Of a stretch of 64,000 nt of DNA, positions 9,047-17,864 are shown piece after piece. The translations under genes and the position numbers were made by a program. Under the pieces are notes generated by a model. That model was not told where the DNA came from. It ran no database searches and worked only from the letters and a program-made list of their open reading frames with translations. The first letter of the stretch is position 1. Every line of letters begins with the position of its first letter. The DNA comes from SZUA-430 sp040080835. GTDB lineage: Bacteria; Pseudomonadota; Alphaproteobacteria; Micropepsales; Micropepsaceae. The stretch spans positions 211,065-275,064 of the forward strand of contig JBEBHP010000005.1 in the NCBI GenBank assembly GCA_040080835.1. Reading direction: 5' to 3'.

Positions 9047-10539
9047 GCAAGCTGCTGTACAACGGTTCAGAATGGGATTTTGCCCAGCTCAAAACCGTGT
9101 TTTCGGCGGTTGAAGATGTGGCGCTGCAAGACCTGAAACTGGATGTCTATCCTCACCAGATCGAGATCATTTCGTCCGAGCAAATGCTCGATGCGTACTC
9201 GGCGCACGGCATGCCGCTCATGTATCATCACTGGTCGTTCGGAAAGATCTTCGCGCGCGAAGAGACGATGTACAGCAAAGGCTGGCAGGCGCTGGCCTAT
9301 GAAATTGTCATCAATTCGAACCCGTGCATTGCCTATCTGATGGAAGAGAACACCATGACGATGCAGGCGCTTGTCATGGCGCATGCCTGCTTCGGGCATA
9401 ATCACTTCTTCAAGAACAATTACCTGTTCCGTCAATGGACCAACGCAGAAGCGATCCTGGACTATCTGTCATTCGCGAAGAAGTATGTTGCGGCCTGCGA
9501 GGAAAAATACGGGCAGGAGCAAGTCGAGTTTGTCATTGATGCAGCGCACTGCATCATGGAGCAGGGGGTGTTCCGCTATCGTCGACCACCTCGTCCCTCG
9601 AAAGTTCAGCGAGAAGAGCGCCTGCGAAAACGGCGACAGTATGAAGAGCAAAGCTTCAATGACCTGTGGAGAACGCTACCGGGCACTGCGCGTGACATGA
9701 GTGCCGACATGGCGAGTGTCGATGAAGATGAGGCTGTCGGCCTTCATGCGGCGATGAACCTGCCTGAAGAGAACATTATTTATTTTCTGGAGAAGCACTC
9801 GCCAGTCCTCAAGAACTGGCAGCGTGAAATCCTGCGGATCGTTCGCAATGTTGCCCAATATTTCTATCCCCAGATGCAGACCAAGGTGATGAACGAAGGC
9901 TGCGCCACTTTTGTGCATCACTACATCATGAATGCGCTCTATGATCGCGGGCAGATCAGTGAAGGGGCGATCCTGGAATTCCTGCACTCGCATTCAAGCG
10001 TTGTGATGCAACCGGAATTCGATGACGGACGCTATTATGGAATCAATCCCTATGCGCTTGGTTTTGCGATGATGTCAGACATCAGGCGAATCTCCGAGCA
10101 GCCAACTCCTGAAGATCGAGAGTGGTTTCCGGAATTTGCGGGAAAAGGGGATTGGCGGGATGTTTTGAAGTATGCGTGGGCAAATTATCGTGACGAGAGT
10201 TTCATTCAGCAATATCTAAGCCCCAAGGTGATGCGTGACCTCAAGCTCTTTGCCGTGCGGGACAAGACGGATGACCCCGTCTACACCGTTTCTGCCATCC
10301 ACAATGAAGCAGGCTATCGCAAGCTGAGGACGTCGCTGGCGCGACTATACGATCTCGCCACGCACCAACCTGATGTTCAGGTGGTTGGCGCAAATCTTGC
10401 CAGTGATCGCACACTGATACTGCGGCACAACCGCCATCGGGGCATCCCGCTGGCACAGGGCACGAAAGACGCTGTGCTGAAGAACATTCGTCGTTTGTGG
10501 GGCTACAATGTCGTGTTGGAAGAGCCCGAAGTCGGCTAG
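9043..10539 (+). CDS. spoVR: SpoVR family protein (YcgB)
   Basis: A 498-residue SpoVR/YcgB protein beginning at GTG 9043, which overlaps the yeaH stop (GTGA). Family marks include MPLMYHHWSFGKIF, NPCIAYLMEENTMTMQ and HAAMNLPEENIIYFLEK, and the family-typical length and C-terminus LEEPEV. SpoVR is needed for spore cortex formation in Bacillus, but in Gram-negative bacteria it belongs to the PrkA-YeaH stress set. The molecular function is unknown. A hairpin 12-34 bases past the stop may end the transcript. Confidence 0.95.
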   Translation: MSKLLYNGSEWDFAQLKTVFSAVEDVALQDLKLDVYPHQIEIISSEQMLDAYSAHGMPLMYHHWSFGKIFAREETMYSKGWQALAYEIVINSNPCIAYLMEENTMTMQALVMAHACFGHNHFFKNNYLFRQWTNAEAILDYLSFAKKYVAACEEKYGQEQVEFVIDAAHCIMEQGVFRYRRPPRPSKVQREERLRKRRQYEEQSFNDLWRTLPGTARDMSADMASVDEDEAVGLHAAMNLPEENIIYFLEKHSPVLKNWQREILRIVRNVAQYFYPQMQTKVMNEGCATFVHHYIMNALYDRGQISEGAILEFLHSHSSVVMQPEFDDGRYYGINPYALGFAMMSDIRRISEQPTPEDREWFPEFAGKGDWRDVLKYAWANYRDESFIQQYLSPKVMRDLKLFAVRDKTDDPVYTVSAIHNEAGYRKLRTSLARLYDLATHQPDVQVVGANLASDRTLILRHNRHRGIPLAQGTKDAVLKNIRRLWGYNVVLEEPEVG

Positions 10540-10540
10540 A

Positions 10541-10573
10541 GCAAAAAGAAAGGCGTGCAACCTGCGCACGCCT
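10541..10573 (-). terminator. rho-independent terminator of the small - strand gene
   Basis: An eight-base stem AGGCGTGC/GCACGCCT with a seven-base loop lies at 10551-10573. Read on the - strand it is followed by TTTCTTTTTGC (10550-10541), which is terminator-like. It sits 33 bases past the stop of the 10607-10897 gene and may also slow + strand transcripts leaving spoVR. Confidence 0.7.
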
Positions 10574-10606
10574 GCTCGACATTCAGCTTGTAAAATTTCA
10601 AGCGAT

Positions 10607-10897
10607 CTATCTGTGTGATGTCTTGATGGTGACTTGCGTCTGGTCGCGAAGTGCTTCGCAACGCGCGTCAATTTCGGCCGTCGCGGGTACGCCCTTGCAC
10701 TCTTTTGGCAGGCGTTTGCTGGTCACTGTGAATGCAATGACAGGTGAGGCGGGCGCATCTGCGAGTTCTGCGACCGACCTTTCTGCTGCTTGAGCGGGTG
10801 GCGCCAACTCAGGTGCCCTCACGTTGTTCAAAGCCATCGATACCACAACGGCAAATACCAGCGAGCCACCAATTGACAAGTCTTCCCAATTTCCCAT
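10607..10897 (-). CDS. small single-pass membrane protein, unknown function
   Basis: A 96-residue protein read from ATG 10897, which follows a purine-rich GGGGGGAAACGG; the frame is open 20 codons upstream. Residues about 8-23 (IGGSLVFAVVVSMALNNV) form one membrane segment. The alanine- and proline-rich periplasmic part carries two cysteines (KECKGVP and DARCEAL). The terminator just beyond it supports a real gene. I do not recognise a family. Confidence 0.6.
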   Translation of the reverse strand: MGNWEDLSIGGSLVFAVVVSMALNNVRAPELAPPAQAAERSVAELADAPASPVIAFTVTSKRLPKECKGVPATAEIDARCEALRDQTQVTIKTSHR

Positions 10898-11187
10898 GAT
10901 TCCGTTTCCCCCCAATTCACGACGTGATGGCACCGAGCTGGATGCCAACATCGGCAAAACAATTAAGGTTTATGAACGGAAAGTTCAATGTGCGTTAAGC
11001 ATCACATGCCTGCTATTCGCTGCGCGCATAACGCTAAATCGCCTGGAGGGTGAGCTTCGTCACGGTCGGGCATACCCCTTTCGGGTGGTGCAGAATTGCA
11101 GTTCCCGTTTTCAGGTCAACAAAGCTCTGCTGATTGCCGCGAGATGATGCACCGGCAAGTATCGACCAATAATCAGGCACACAAGTT

Positions 11188-11346
11188 CTAGTGTGTCGTA
11201 CGGTCTGGCGTTACTATTATCTTGTACGCGTATTCAGAGGGGGAAATTTGTGCGTGCTGTCGAGCGTAGATTTCTGTCGCTGCCACGGTGGCAATTGCGG
11301 CTACGAGCGACCACGCGATCCAGTCGCGATAATGTGTAGTGCGCAT
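11188..11346 (-). CDS. 52-residue putative membrane microprotein
   Basis: A short open frame from ATG 11346 with an excellent ribosome site (GAGGAG seven bases ahead). The product begins MRTTHYRDWIAWSLVAAIAT and has one hydrophobic segment (about residues 9-24) followed by a polar, tyrosine-containing tail ending TPDRTTH. Positive residues precede the hydrophobic part, as in an anchored or exported small protein. The flanking stretches 10898-11187 and 11347-11487 show no other gene. No family is recognised. Confidence 0.5.
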   Translation of the reverse strand: MRTTHYRDWIAWSLVAAIATVAATEIYARQHAQISPSEYAYKIIVTPDRTTH

Positions 11347-11487
11347 GGAATTCTCCTCAAAGTGAGTTGGGAACGCTGTTACGCAACTAACTAATGAAGA
11401 CGTTGGGTGGGATTGTATGCCTGTTCGACGCGATCACAAGTGACGTGTTCGCGAACGACTCTCATTCACGCGGACAACAGGACGCAA

Positions 11488-11940
11488 TCACTCTGCTTCT
11501 GACGCTCTTGGCTTGATCAAAAAATGGCCGTGCAGTGCGGCAATGGGGCGTGTGTGCTCGTCCTGCCAAGCTTCTGCGCGCACATTGCATACGCGGCGCC
11601 CGTGCTTTGTCACGATCGCGCGAGCGTATGTATCGACGGGCTTTCCCGACCGGAGATAGTCGATTCCGATGTCAACCGGCTTGGGAAGTTCTTCTGTTTC
11701 CGCTTCCAGCATCAGCTGGATTACGGCGGTGATTTCCAGAAATGCACCTACTACGCCTCCATGCAGCGCTGGAAGAACCGGATTGCCTACCAGCCGGTTG
11801 CTGTAGCGCAAAATCGTGGTGACTTCAGTTCCCTTTCGATCAATGTCAACTCCAATGAACTTGCAGTAGGGGATGGCGTCGATGAGCTGTTTCAAATCAG
11901 GTTTGCGACCTTCAGCCAGAGCGCGCTTGAGCAATTCCAT
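11488..11940 (-). CDS. PaaI-type hotdog thioesterase (second of a pair)
   Basis: A 150-residue hotdog-fold protein of the PaaI/YbgC-like 4HBT family. The signature ALHGGVVGAFLEITAVIQ contains the HGG(x)hGAhxE pattern with the catalytic acidic residue in the central helix. The family cleaves acyl-CoA thioesters, often phenylacetyl- or medium-chain acyl-CoAs. Its start codon overlaps the stop of the upstream thioesterase by one base (TAATG), a sign of translational coupling. The two may form one hetero-oligomer. Confidence 0.85.
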   Translation of the reverse strand: MELLKRALAEGRKPDLKQLIDAIPYCKFIGVDIDRKGTEVTTILRYSNRLVGNPVLPALHGGVVGAFLEITAVIQLMLEAETEELPKPVDIGIDYLRSGKPVDTYARAIVTKHGRRVCNVRAEAWQDEHTRPIAALHGHFLIKPRASEAE

Positions 11941-12407
11941 TACTGTGCACCCGGCATGCGGTCAGTCGGATCGGATGTGGCACGTGTGCGAAGCATGAAT
12001 GCTGCTGCACATGTGGCGATAGGGTCATCGCGGTCCGTGTGATACGCAACACCGCGCGTGAATGCGATGTTGCGCGTAACCTTGAAGCATTCGGCGAAAG
12101 CAAGAATGTCCAGGTCCGGGGTCGCTGACTTCATGTAGTCAATGCGAAGATCCAGAGTTGCGATCTGTCCTTTCAGCATCGTCTTCGATCCCACAGAGAT
12201 ACCGCAGGCATTGTCTAGCAGTGCAGTGATGACTCCGCCGTGAATGACCCGGGTGTCTGGGTTGCCAATGAGATGTTCCGAAAATGGAACGCGGCAAATC
12301 ACCTTGCCCGCCTCGAGGCTGATTACGTGAATTTTCAGTGCCTCTGCATGCGGTACGCCCGCGAGCAGGAAGCCGAGAGGGTTCGGTTCGGAGTGCGCTT
12401 CGCTCAT
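11940..12407 (-). CDS. PaaI-type hotdog thioesterase (first of a pair)
   Basis: A 155-residue hotdog protein, paralogous in layout to its downstream neighbour. The motif VIHGGVITALLDNACGISV carries HGG and the helix aspartate (LLDNA) expected for acyl-CoA hydrolysis by PaaI-like enzymes; the partner has Glu at the matching place. It reads divergently from the cupin gene, with a promoter region of about 88 bases between. The substrate is unknown, but the surrounding genes handle acyl chains. Confidence 0.85.
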   Translation of the reverse strand: MSEAHSEPNPLGFLLAGVPHAEALKIHVISLEAGKVICRVPFSEHLIGNPDTRVIHGGVITALLDNACGISVGSKTMLKGQIATLDLRIDYMKSATPDLDILAFAECFKVTRNIAFTRGVAYHTDRDDPIATCAAAFMLRTRATSDPTDRMPGAQ

Positions 12408-12495
12408 GACACAAGTGGATGAAACTATTCCTGGATTGTCAACTTGTCGGCGGTATGCGGTTGTCGCTACGGCATATCACGCCATGGAGGCTGAG

Positions 12496-12849
12496 ATGAA
12501 CCTGTTGCGTTTCCCGCTTGAGTGCCTGGAGCACTTGCCTTCCGAAGAGGGGGCGCCGCCCGCCGAACGCATTATTTCGGGCGCCCCAAGATTTCGAACC
12601 TGGACGTTTGACGAGCAATACGAAGGCACGCTTTTCGCGGGCGTTTGGGAGGCCACGGCAGGCAAGTGGCGAATAGAATATGATGAGTGGGAGTTCTGCT
12701 CGATTCTCAGTGGCACCAGCATCGTCACGCCGGTCGGCGGAGGAGAGGTGCGACTTGGCCAAGGGGACAATTTCGTGTTGCAGCCAGGTTTCAGAGGAAC
12801 CTGGGAAGTCATCGAAACAACGCGCAAACTTTTTGTCGTCAGGCTGTAG
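12496..12849 (+). CDS. cupin domain protein (DUF861/EutQ-like)
   Basis: A 117-residue single-domain cupin. ATG 12496 is preferred because GGAGG lies five bases before it; the frame is open from 12406, which would overlap the divergent thioesterase start. The segment KWRIEYDEWEFCSILSG and then LGQGDNFVLQPGFRGTWEV match the Cupin_3 family (DUF861), which has tryptophan- and glutamate-based motifs rather than the classical metal-binding histidines. Small-molecule binding is likely; an enzymatic role is uncertain. Confidence 0.75.
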   Translation: MNLLRFPLECLEHLPSEEGAPPAERIISGAPRFRTWTFDEQYEGTLFAGVWEATAGKWRIEYDEWEFCSILSGTSIVTPVGGGEVRLGQGDNFVLQPGFRGTWEVIETTRKLFVVRL

Positions 12850-12901
12850 CGCTTGCGTACACCATGTGAAGTGACAGTGCGGGCCGCGCTAACTGTTAAA
12901 G

Positions 12902-12929
12902 TTGACGCAGCGTCATGAATGTCTACAAT
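12902..12929 (+). promoter_or_regulatory. promoter with overlapping palindromic operator for the monooxygenase-tetR operon
   Basis: TTGACG (12902-12907) and TACAAT (12924-12929) are spaced by 16 bases and look like a sigma-70-type promoter. The -35 box is embedded in a perfect 6-1-6 palindrome TGACGCAGCGTCA (12903-12915), well placed for repression by the TetR protein encoded at the end of the operon. If this promoter is used, the ATG at 12919 cannot be the start. Confidence 0.5.
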
Positions 12930-12969
12930 CGCGGAAGCGCTCAAACATCACCGAAAGCCGCAATCGCAA

Positions 12970-14397
12970 ATGTCCAGGGCCGCAGACCCCCGATTTCCCA
13001 AAACCTGTATCATTGGCGCAGGCTCCAGCGGGATTGCGGCGGCTAAGATCTTTGCCGAGTCCGGCATTCCGTTCGATTGCATCGAGAAGTCTGACCGCGT
13101 TGGCGGCAACTGGGTATTCAAGAACAAAAACGAGATGTCGTCGGCCTACCGGTCGCTGCACATCAACACCTCTCGGGACAAAATGGCGTACTCGGATTTT
13201 CCGATGCCAGCCCAATTTCCAGATTTCCCCCATCACCTCCAGATTGCCCAGTACTTTGATTCGTACGTTGAACATTTTGGATTTCGTGACCGCATTCTTT
13301 TCAATACAGGGGTCAAGCGCGCGGAACTGACGACAGACGGGTTGTGGAAGATCGTATTCGATTCAGGCGAGCAGCGCCTTTATGACGCGCTTGTGGTGTC
13401 CAACGGCCATCATTGGGACGCACGATGGCCGGAACCGGCCTTTCCGGGCCGTTTCGACGGCAAGCAGATTCATTCGCACAGCTATATCGACCCCTATGAC
13501 CCGGTGAGCTGTGTTGGCCGAAACGTACTGGTGGTCGGGTTTGGAAATTCGGCACTCGACATTGCCTGTGAACTGGGGCGCAAGGGTGTTGCGAAGAACG
13601 TGTTTCTTTCGCAGCGACGCGGGTACTGGGTGATCCCGAAATACACTGCAGGGCAGGTGCTGGATGCCCACAGCGTACACCCTTCACAGGATCCTCCCTG
13701 GTGGCAAAGGCTTTTGCCGCACGATGTCCTGCGAATGCTTGCAGAACGGCGGCTGGCAGCAACTGCCGGGAGGCCGGAGCAGTATGGGTTGCCACAACCT
13801 GATCACCCGCTGCTGTCGACGCATCCCGCTGTGAGCCAGGAACTGTACCTTCGCGTCGGATCCGGGGACGTGAAACCGAAATCAAACGTCAAAGAGCTGC
13901 GCGGCAGGCAAGTGTCATTTGTTGACGGCTCCGTGGAGGACATCGACGTCATCATCTGGAGCACAGGCTACAAGATATCATTTCCGTTTTTCGAGGAGGG
14001 CTTCATTTCGGCGCCCGGCAACGACATTGCCTTGTGGAAGCGAATGATTGATCCGCGTTTCGCAAACCTCTTTTTTATCGGACTCGTGCAGCCGCTCTGC
14101 GCGATGATGCCCATTGCAGAAGAGCAATCCAGGTTTGTGGGGCGATACCTAACCGGTCAGTACGCCTTGCCTCCCGTCGATGTGATGAATGCGGAGCGTG
14201 TGGAGATGTTTGAGCGGCTGAAGGCGAATTATGTCTCTACACCGCGTCACACGATCCAGATCAATTGCGGTGAATATACTACGGACCTGCGCAAAGAACT
14301 TGCACGTGGCCGAAGGCGCGCCGAATCCAATCAATTTGCACTGCCGATTCCACCCCGCGTGATTCGCCCCACACAAAAGCAAGCGGTGGACGCATGA
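12970..14397 (+). CDS. flavin-containing monooxygenase (FMO family)
   Basis: A class B flavoprotein monooxygenase of about 475 residues. The FAD-binding GAGSSG is near residues 15-20; the NADPH-binding GFGNSA follows in the middle. Between them is FDGKQIHSHSY, a form of the FMO identifying motif FxGxxxHxxxY/F, which favours FMO activity over Baeyer-Villiger activity. ATG 12919 would add 17 residues, but the putative -10 box lies inside that stretch. The gene overlaps the following tetR by ATGA. The substrate is unknown. Confidence 0.85.
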   Translation: MSRAADPRFPKTCIIGAGSSGIAAAKIFAESGIPFDCIEKSDRVGGNWVFKNKNEMSSAYRSLHINTSRDKMAYSDFPMPAQFPDFPHHLQIAQYFDSYVEHFGFRDRILFNTGVKRAELTTDGLWKIVFDSGEQRLYDALVVSNGHHWDARWPEPAFPGRFDGKQIHSHSYIDPYDPVSCVGRNVLVVGFGNSALDIACELGRKGVAKNVFLSQRRGYWVIPKYTAGQVLDAHSVHPSQDPPWWQRLLPHDVLRMLAERRLAATAGRPEQYGLPQPDHPLLSTHPAVSQELYLRVGSGDVKPKSNVKELRGRQVSFVDGSVEDIDVIIWSTGYKISFPFFEEGFISAPGNDIALWKRMIDPRFANLFFIGLVQPLCAMMPIAEEQSRFVGRYLTGQYALPPVDVMNAERVEMFERLKANYVSTPRHTIQINCGEYTTDLRKELARGRRRAESNQFALPIPPRVIRPTQKQAVDA

Positions 14398-15032
14398 GCG
14401 CGGAACCAGAATCCCGAGGGCGAGGCAAACGCGAAGAGACAAAGGCCTCGAACCGACAAGCGATCATCGACGCGGCGCGCAGGGTGTTTGCCGAACTGGG
14501 ATATGGCGCCACAACCGTGCGCGATATTATTCGTGCGACGAAACTGGCTTCAGGGACTTTCTACAATTACTTCAAGTCCAAGGAAGAAGTTTTTCAGGCC
14601 CTTCAGGATGAGACTGCACTTCGCGTGCGGCCCCGGCTTCGCGCGGAGCGCATTCGCGCCCGCAATTTCGAAGAATTCATCTCGGGCTCTTTCCGGGCGT
14701 TTTTCGATTTTGTGAAAACGGACAAGGTCACGTTTGCGACGATGCGCGAAAACCAGGATCTGGAAAACGTACGCATCGATACGCCAGAGGTCATTGCAGG
14801 GTTTGATGAGCTTCGTGTCGATCTTGAACTCGCAATCAAGAACGGCGTCATGCCGGATACGGATCCGGATCTCTTGATGGCGGCAATGGTTGGCGTGGCG
14901 TTTGAAGTGGCAGGCCATCTCGTAAGGCGCAGCGACCTGACCGTTGAGCACGCGGCGAAATTTGCGACTGCGCTGTTTCTGGGCGGTGTTCAGGCGTTGC
15001 CCCGACGAAGCGAGGCCACACCTTCTGCCTAA
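14394..15032 (+). CDS. TetR family transcriptional regulator
   Basis: A 212-residue TetR-type regulator. The N-terminal DNA-binding domain is clear: RQAIIDAARRVFAELGYGAT, then TVRDIIRATKLASGTFYNYF, the recognition helix with the family-typical 'tfYnYFksKeev'. The C-terminal ligand domain is of the usual length. It is translationally coupled to the flavin monooxygenase (ATGA), so it probably controls that operon through the palindrome at 12903-12915. It converges with the D-aminoacylase gene, overlapping by four bases. Confidence 0.9.
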   Translation: MSAEPESRGRGKREETKASNRQAIIDAARRVFAELGYGATTVRDIIRATKLASGTFYNYFKSKEEVFQALQDETALRVRPRLRAERIRARNFEEFISGSFRAFFDFVKTDKVTFATMRENQDLENVRIDTPEVIAGFDELRVDLELAIKNGVMPDTDPDLLMAAMVGVAFEVAGHLVRRSDLTVEHAAKFATALFLGGVQALPRRSEATPSA

Positions 15033-16750
15033 GGAGCGGCGGTCGCGCCCCTGATCAATTTCCCGGGAAGCGCCTTCGTCGGATTGCCGTTGCGATAGGT
15101 GACGCGCCCGGAAACGATAGTGGCATCATAACCGTCAGCATACTGGACAAGGCGTCGGCCGCCTGCCGGCAGGTCGTACGCTACCGCTGGACGGTGCAGG
15201 GTCAGTTTCTGGTAATCGATGATGTTGAGGTCGGCCTTGTATCCCGGCTTCACTACGCCACGATCGAACAGACCGACGGCGCGTGCGGTATCTTGCGTCT
15301 GCGCCTTGATCACCCACTCCAGTGGCAGTTTTTCGCCGCGCTTGCGATCGCGGGTCCAGTGCGTGAGCATCGACGTTGGAAAGCTACCGTCGCAAATCAT
15401 GCCAACATGTGCTCCGCCGTCTCCCAGTCCGAGAACTGTCTGGGGGTGTCGCATCATTGCATACGAAGGATCCAGGCTGTCGTTTGCGTAGTTCAGAAAC
15501 GGAAACAGGATGAGTGCCTTGCCATCGTCGGCGAGGAGCCAGTCATAAGCCAACTCTTCCGCCCGGATGTGTTTGCTTTGCGCCTGGGAGCCCAAGCTTG
15601 TATCGGGTGTTGGCTCATAGTCCGGCGGGTCGTTCAGAGGGAACATTCTGGTGAAGTTCCGGAGCACTGCCCGCACGAAGGGATTGTCTGAATTGGGCGC
15701 TTCCGAAAGCAGCGCGTTGCGCATTTCGGGTGTGCGCATGGCAGACAGCCGATCGGCAAAGGGCAGATGTTCGATCTTCCTGTAGCTGGGGTGCGCGGAA
15801 AATGGGTTGAGGGTCAGCGACAGTCCGAGCAGCAGTCCCACTGGCCGGCCGCAGACCTGCGCCTTGACCTGCAGTTTCTCGGAAGCACATTGGTCGAGAA
15901 AGGCGAGCAGTCCTTTCCAGGCATCAGGACCGCGATCAGACTGTGCCAATGAAAATGACAATGGACGGCCAGATTCAACAACCAGCCGCCGAAGCATGGG
16001 CATTTCTCGCATGGGGTCCGCAAAATCGGACACGACCTGCAACACGCCGCGGTTTGCCGCCTTCAGGCCCAGTGCAATGCCGAGCAATTCTTCTTCCGAG
16101 GCCGTGAGGGTGGGGGTTGGATCGCCGTCGCTGGTTCGGTGGTTGAGTGTTCTGGATGTGGAGAATCCAAGGGCGCCTGCTTCAACGGCCTCTTTTGCGA
16201 GGCGTGACATTTCAGAGATGTCATGGAGCGTTGCTTCTTCGCGTTTGGCACCTCGGTTGCCCATTACATATACTCGCAACGCGCCGTGAGGAACCTGTGT
16301 TGCAAAGTCAATGTCATGCGGGCGTGCTTCGAGCGCATCGAGGAACTCGGGGAATGTCTCCCAGTTCCATTTCAGACCCTCCGTCAGCACAACGCCTGGG
16401 ATGTCTTCGACACCTTCCATCAAACGGATGAGCATGTCGTGGTCCTGCGGTCGGCAAGGGGCAAAGCCAACACCACAATTTCCCATCACTGCTGTGGTCA
16501 CGCCATGCCATGCTGATGGCGTGAGGCGCTCGTCCCACGTCGCTTGTCCGTCGTAGTGGGTATGGATATCCACAAAACCGGGTGTAACGATTTTGCCCTT
16601 GGCATCCAGTTCTTCCCGGCCTGTCCCGGGGACATGACCAATGGCTGCGATCTTGCCATTTTCTATCGCAATGTCTGCATGGACACCCTTGTCACCTGTT
16701 CCGTCGAATAGTGTGCCGTTGCGGATGATAAGGTCATAGCGGGCGGTCAT
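15029..16750 (-). CDS. N-acyl-D-amino-acid deacylase family amidohydrolase
   Basis: A 573-residue amidohydrolase-superfamily enzyme of the D-aminoacylase group. The metal-binding motif GFVDIHTHYDGQ (HxH) lies near residues 62-73, and GDGGAHVGMICDGSFPTSML, typical of the group, lies late in the chain. ATG 16750 (MTARYDLIIRNGTLFDGTG) is the expected family start; the frame is open 26 codons upstream. The family removes N-acyl groups from D-amino acids, and relatives act on dihydropyrimidines and other cyclic amides, so the substrate is not certain. It diverges from the hydrolase at 16839. Confidence 0.85.
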   Translation of the reverse strand: MTARYDLIIRNGTLFDGTGDKGVHADIAIENGKIAAIGHVPGTGREELDAKGKIVTPGFVDIHTHYDGQATWDERLTPSAWHGVTTAVMGNCGVGFAPCRPQDHDMLIRLMEGVEDIPGVVLTEGLKWNWETFPEFLDALEARPHDIDFATQVPHGALRVYVMGNRGAKREEATLHDISEMSRLAKEAVEAGALGFSTSRTLNHRTSDGDPTPTLTASEEELLGIALGLKAANRGVLQVVSDFADPMREMPMLRRLVVESGRPLSFSLAQSDRGPDAWKGLLAFLDQCASEKLQVKAQVCGRPVGLLLGLSLTLNPFSAHPSYRKIEHLPFADRLSAMRTPEMRNALLSEAPNSDNPFVRAVLRNFTRMFPLNDPPDYEPTPDTSLGSQAQSKHIRAEELAYDWLLADDGKALILFPFLNYANDSLDPSYAMMRHPQTVLGLGDGGAHVGMICDGSFPTSMLTHWTRDRKRGEKLPLEWVIKAQTQDTARAVGLFDRGVVKPGYKADLNIIDYQKLTLHRPAVAYDLPAGGRRLVQYADGYDATIVSGRVTYRNGNPTKALPGKLIRGATAAP

Positions 16751-16838
16751 CTGGGTTCTCTGCCTTTCGAGCGCTGATATTGAGAGGTTAACACGCTTTT
16801 GCCTTGACAGAAGAGGGACAGCCCGCATTTTTCATTCC

Positions 16839-17864
16839 ATGCGCAAGCTTTTGGTTCGGATATTACTCAGTCTTCCCAGCCGGTGGTTGATCGCCATGTC
16901 GGGTGGCAAGCCCCGCGTCATCGAGGGGCGCACGCTTGATCCCAGGGTTCAGTTTCTTGCTGCGATGGGGAAGCGGCAACCCTCAATGGATACGCTTGCT
17001 CCTGATGCCGCCCGCAAGGCAGCGGGTGAAGGACTGGCCTTGCTTGACGGTTCGCCATCGCATGATGTTGACATTGCTCAGGTCGAGTTGCCGGTTCCTG
17101 GCAGAGCGCCCATACGGGCGCGCAGCTACAAGCCGCGTTTGCCCAATCGGCTTGTCCCCACTCTTGTCTACTTCCACATGGGTGGATGTGTGATCGGTGA
17201 CCTGGAGACATGCCACGTGTTCTGCTCACAGATCGCGCTTCGATCAGGTTGCCTGGTGGTTTCCGTTGATTACAGGCTGGCGCCCGAGCACAAGTTTCCA
17301 GCTGCGGTCGATGATGCGATAGCCGCATTCCGTTGGGTCAGGGACAATGCACGCGTGCTTGGGGGCAATCCGAACATCGTCGCGGTCGGTGGCGATTCTG
17401 CGGGCGGGTATTTGTCAGCCGTCATTTCGCAGGAAATGAAACGGCTGAACGAGAAGCCGCCGGTCCTGCAGTTGCTGATCTATCCCGCCGTTGACTGGCA
17501 ATCGCAAACCGCTTCGATGACAGCGTTTGCCGATGCCTATCCCCTGACGACACCGATCATGAACTACTTCCGCTCGAAGTATTTTGCGGATGTCGAGAAA
17601 GATGCCGTGGACCTTCGTGCGTCCCCGGGACTCAACAAGGACTTGTCGGGATTGCCGCCGGCGCTCATCTACACCGCGGGCTTTGATCCGCTGGTTGATC
17701 AGGGGCGCGACTATGCCGAGGCCCTGAAAATCGCCGGCGTCCCGGTGCTCTACAGATGCTACGAGCATCTGGCCCATGCCTTCACGGCCATGGGAGGTGC
17801 CGTTCCGGCGGCGCAGGCGGCAATTTATGAGATCATTGCCGACCTGCGAAGGGCCATCGGATGA
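16839..17864 (+). CDS. alpha/beta hydrolase, hormone-sensitive-lipase type
   Basis: A 341-residue HSL-family (alpha/beta hydrolase 3) esterase. The nucleophile elbow is GDSAGG with Ser near residue 187, and FDPLVDQGRDYAEAL and HAFTAMG supply the aspartate and histidine of the triad. The oxyanion motif normally HGGG(F/W) is altered to HMGGC, a modest deviation. It probably hydrolyses short- or medium-chain esters or lactones. It overlaps the following oxidoreductase by ATGA, so they form an operon. The Baeyer-Villiger-type monooxygenase elsewhere in the window could supply its ester substrates, which is a guess. Confidence 0.85.
   Translation: MRKLLVRILLSLPSRWLIAMSGGKPRVIEGRTLDPRVQFLAAMGKRQPSMDTLAPDAARKAAGEGLALLDGSPSHDVDIAQVELPVPGRAPIRARSYKPRLPNRLVPTLVYFHMGGCVIGDLETCHVFCSQIALRSGCLVVSVDYRLAPEHKFPAAVDDAIAAFRWVRDNARVLGGNPNIVAVGGDSAGGYLSAVISQEMKRLNEKPPVLQLLIYPAVDWQSQTASMTAFADAYPLTTPIMNYFRSKYFADVEKDAVDLRASPGLNKDLSGLPPALIYTAGFDPLVDQGRDYAEALKIAGVPVLYRCYEHLAHAFTAMGGAVPAAQAAIYEIIADLRRAIG

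Noticed and set aside
10824..11394. Small + strand frames around the two small membrane-protein genes
   Set aside because: Composition is poor and the - strand has better ribosome sites and a terminator.
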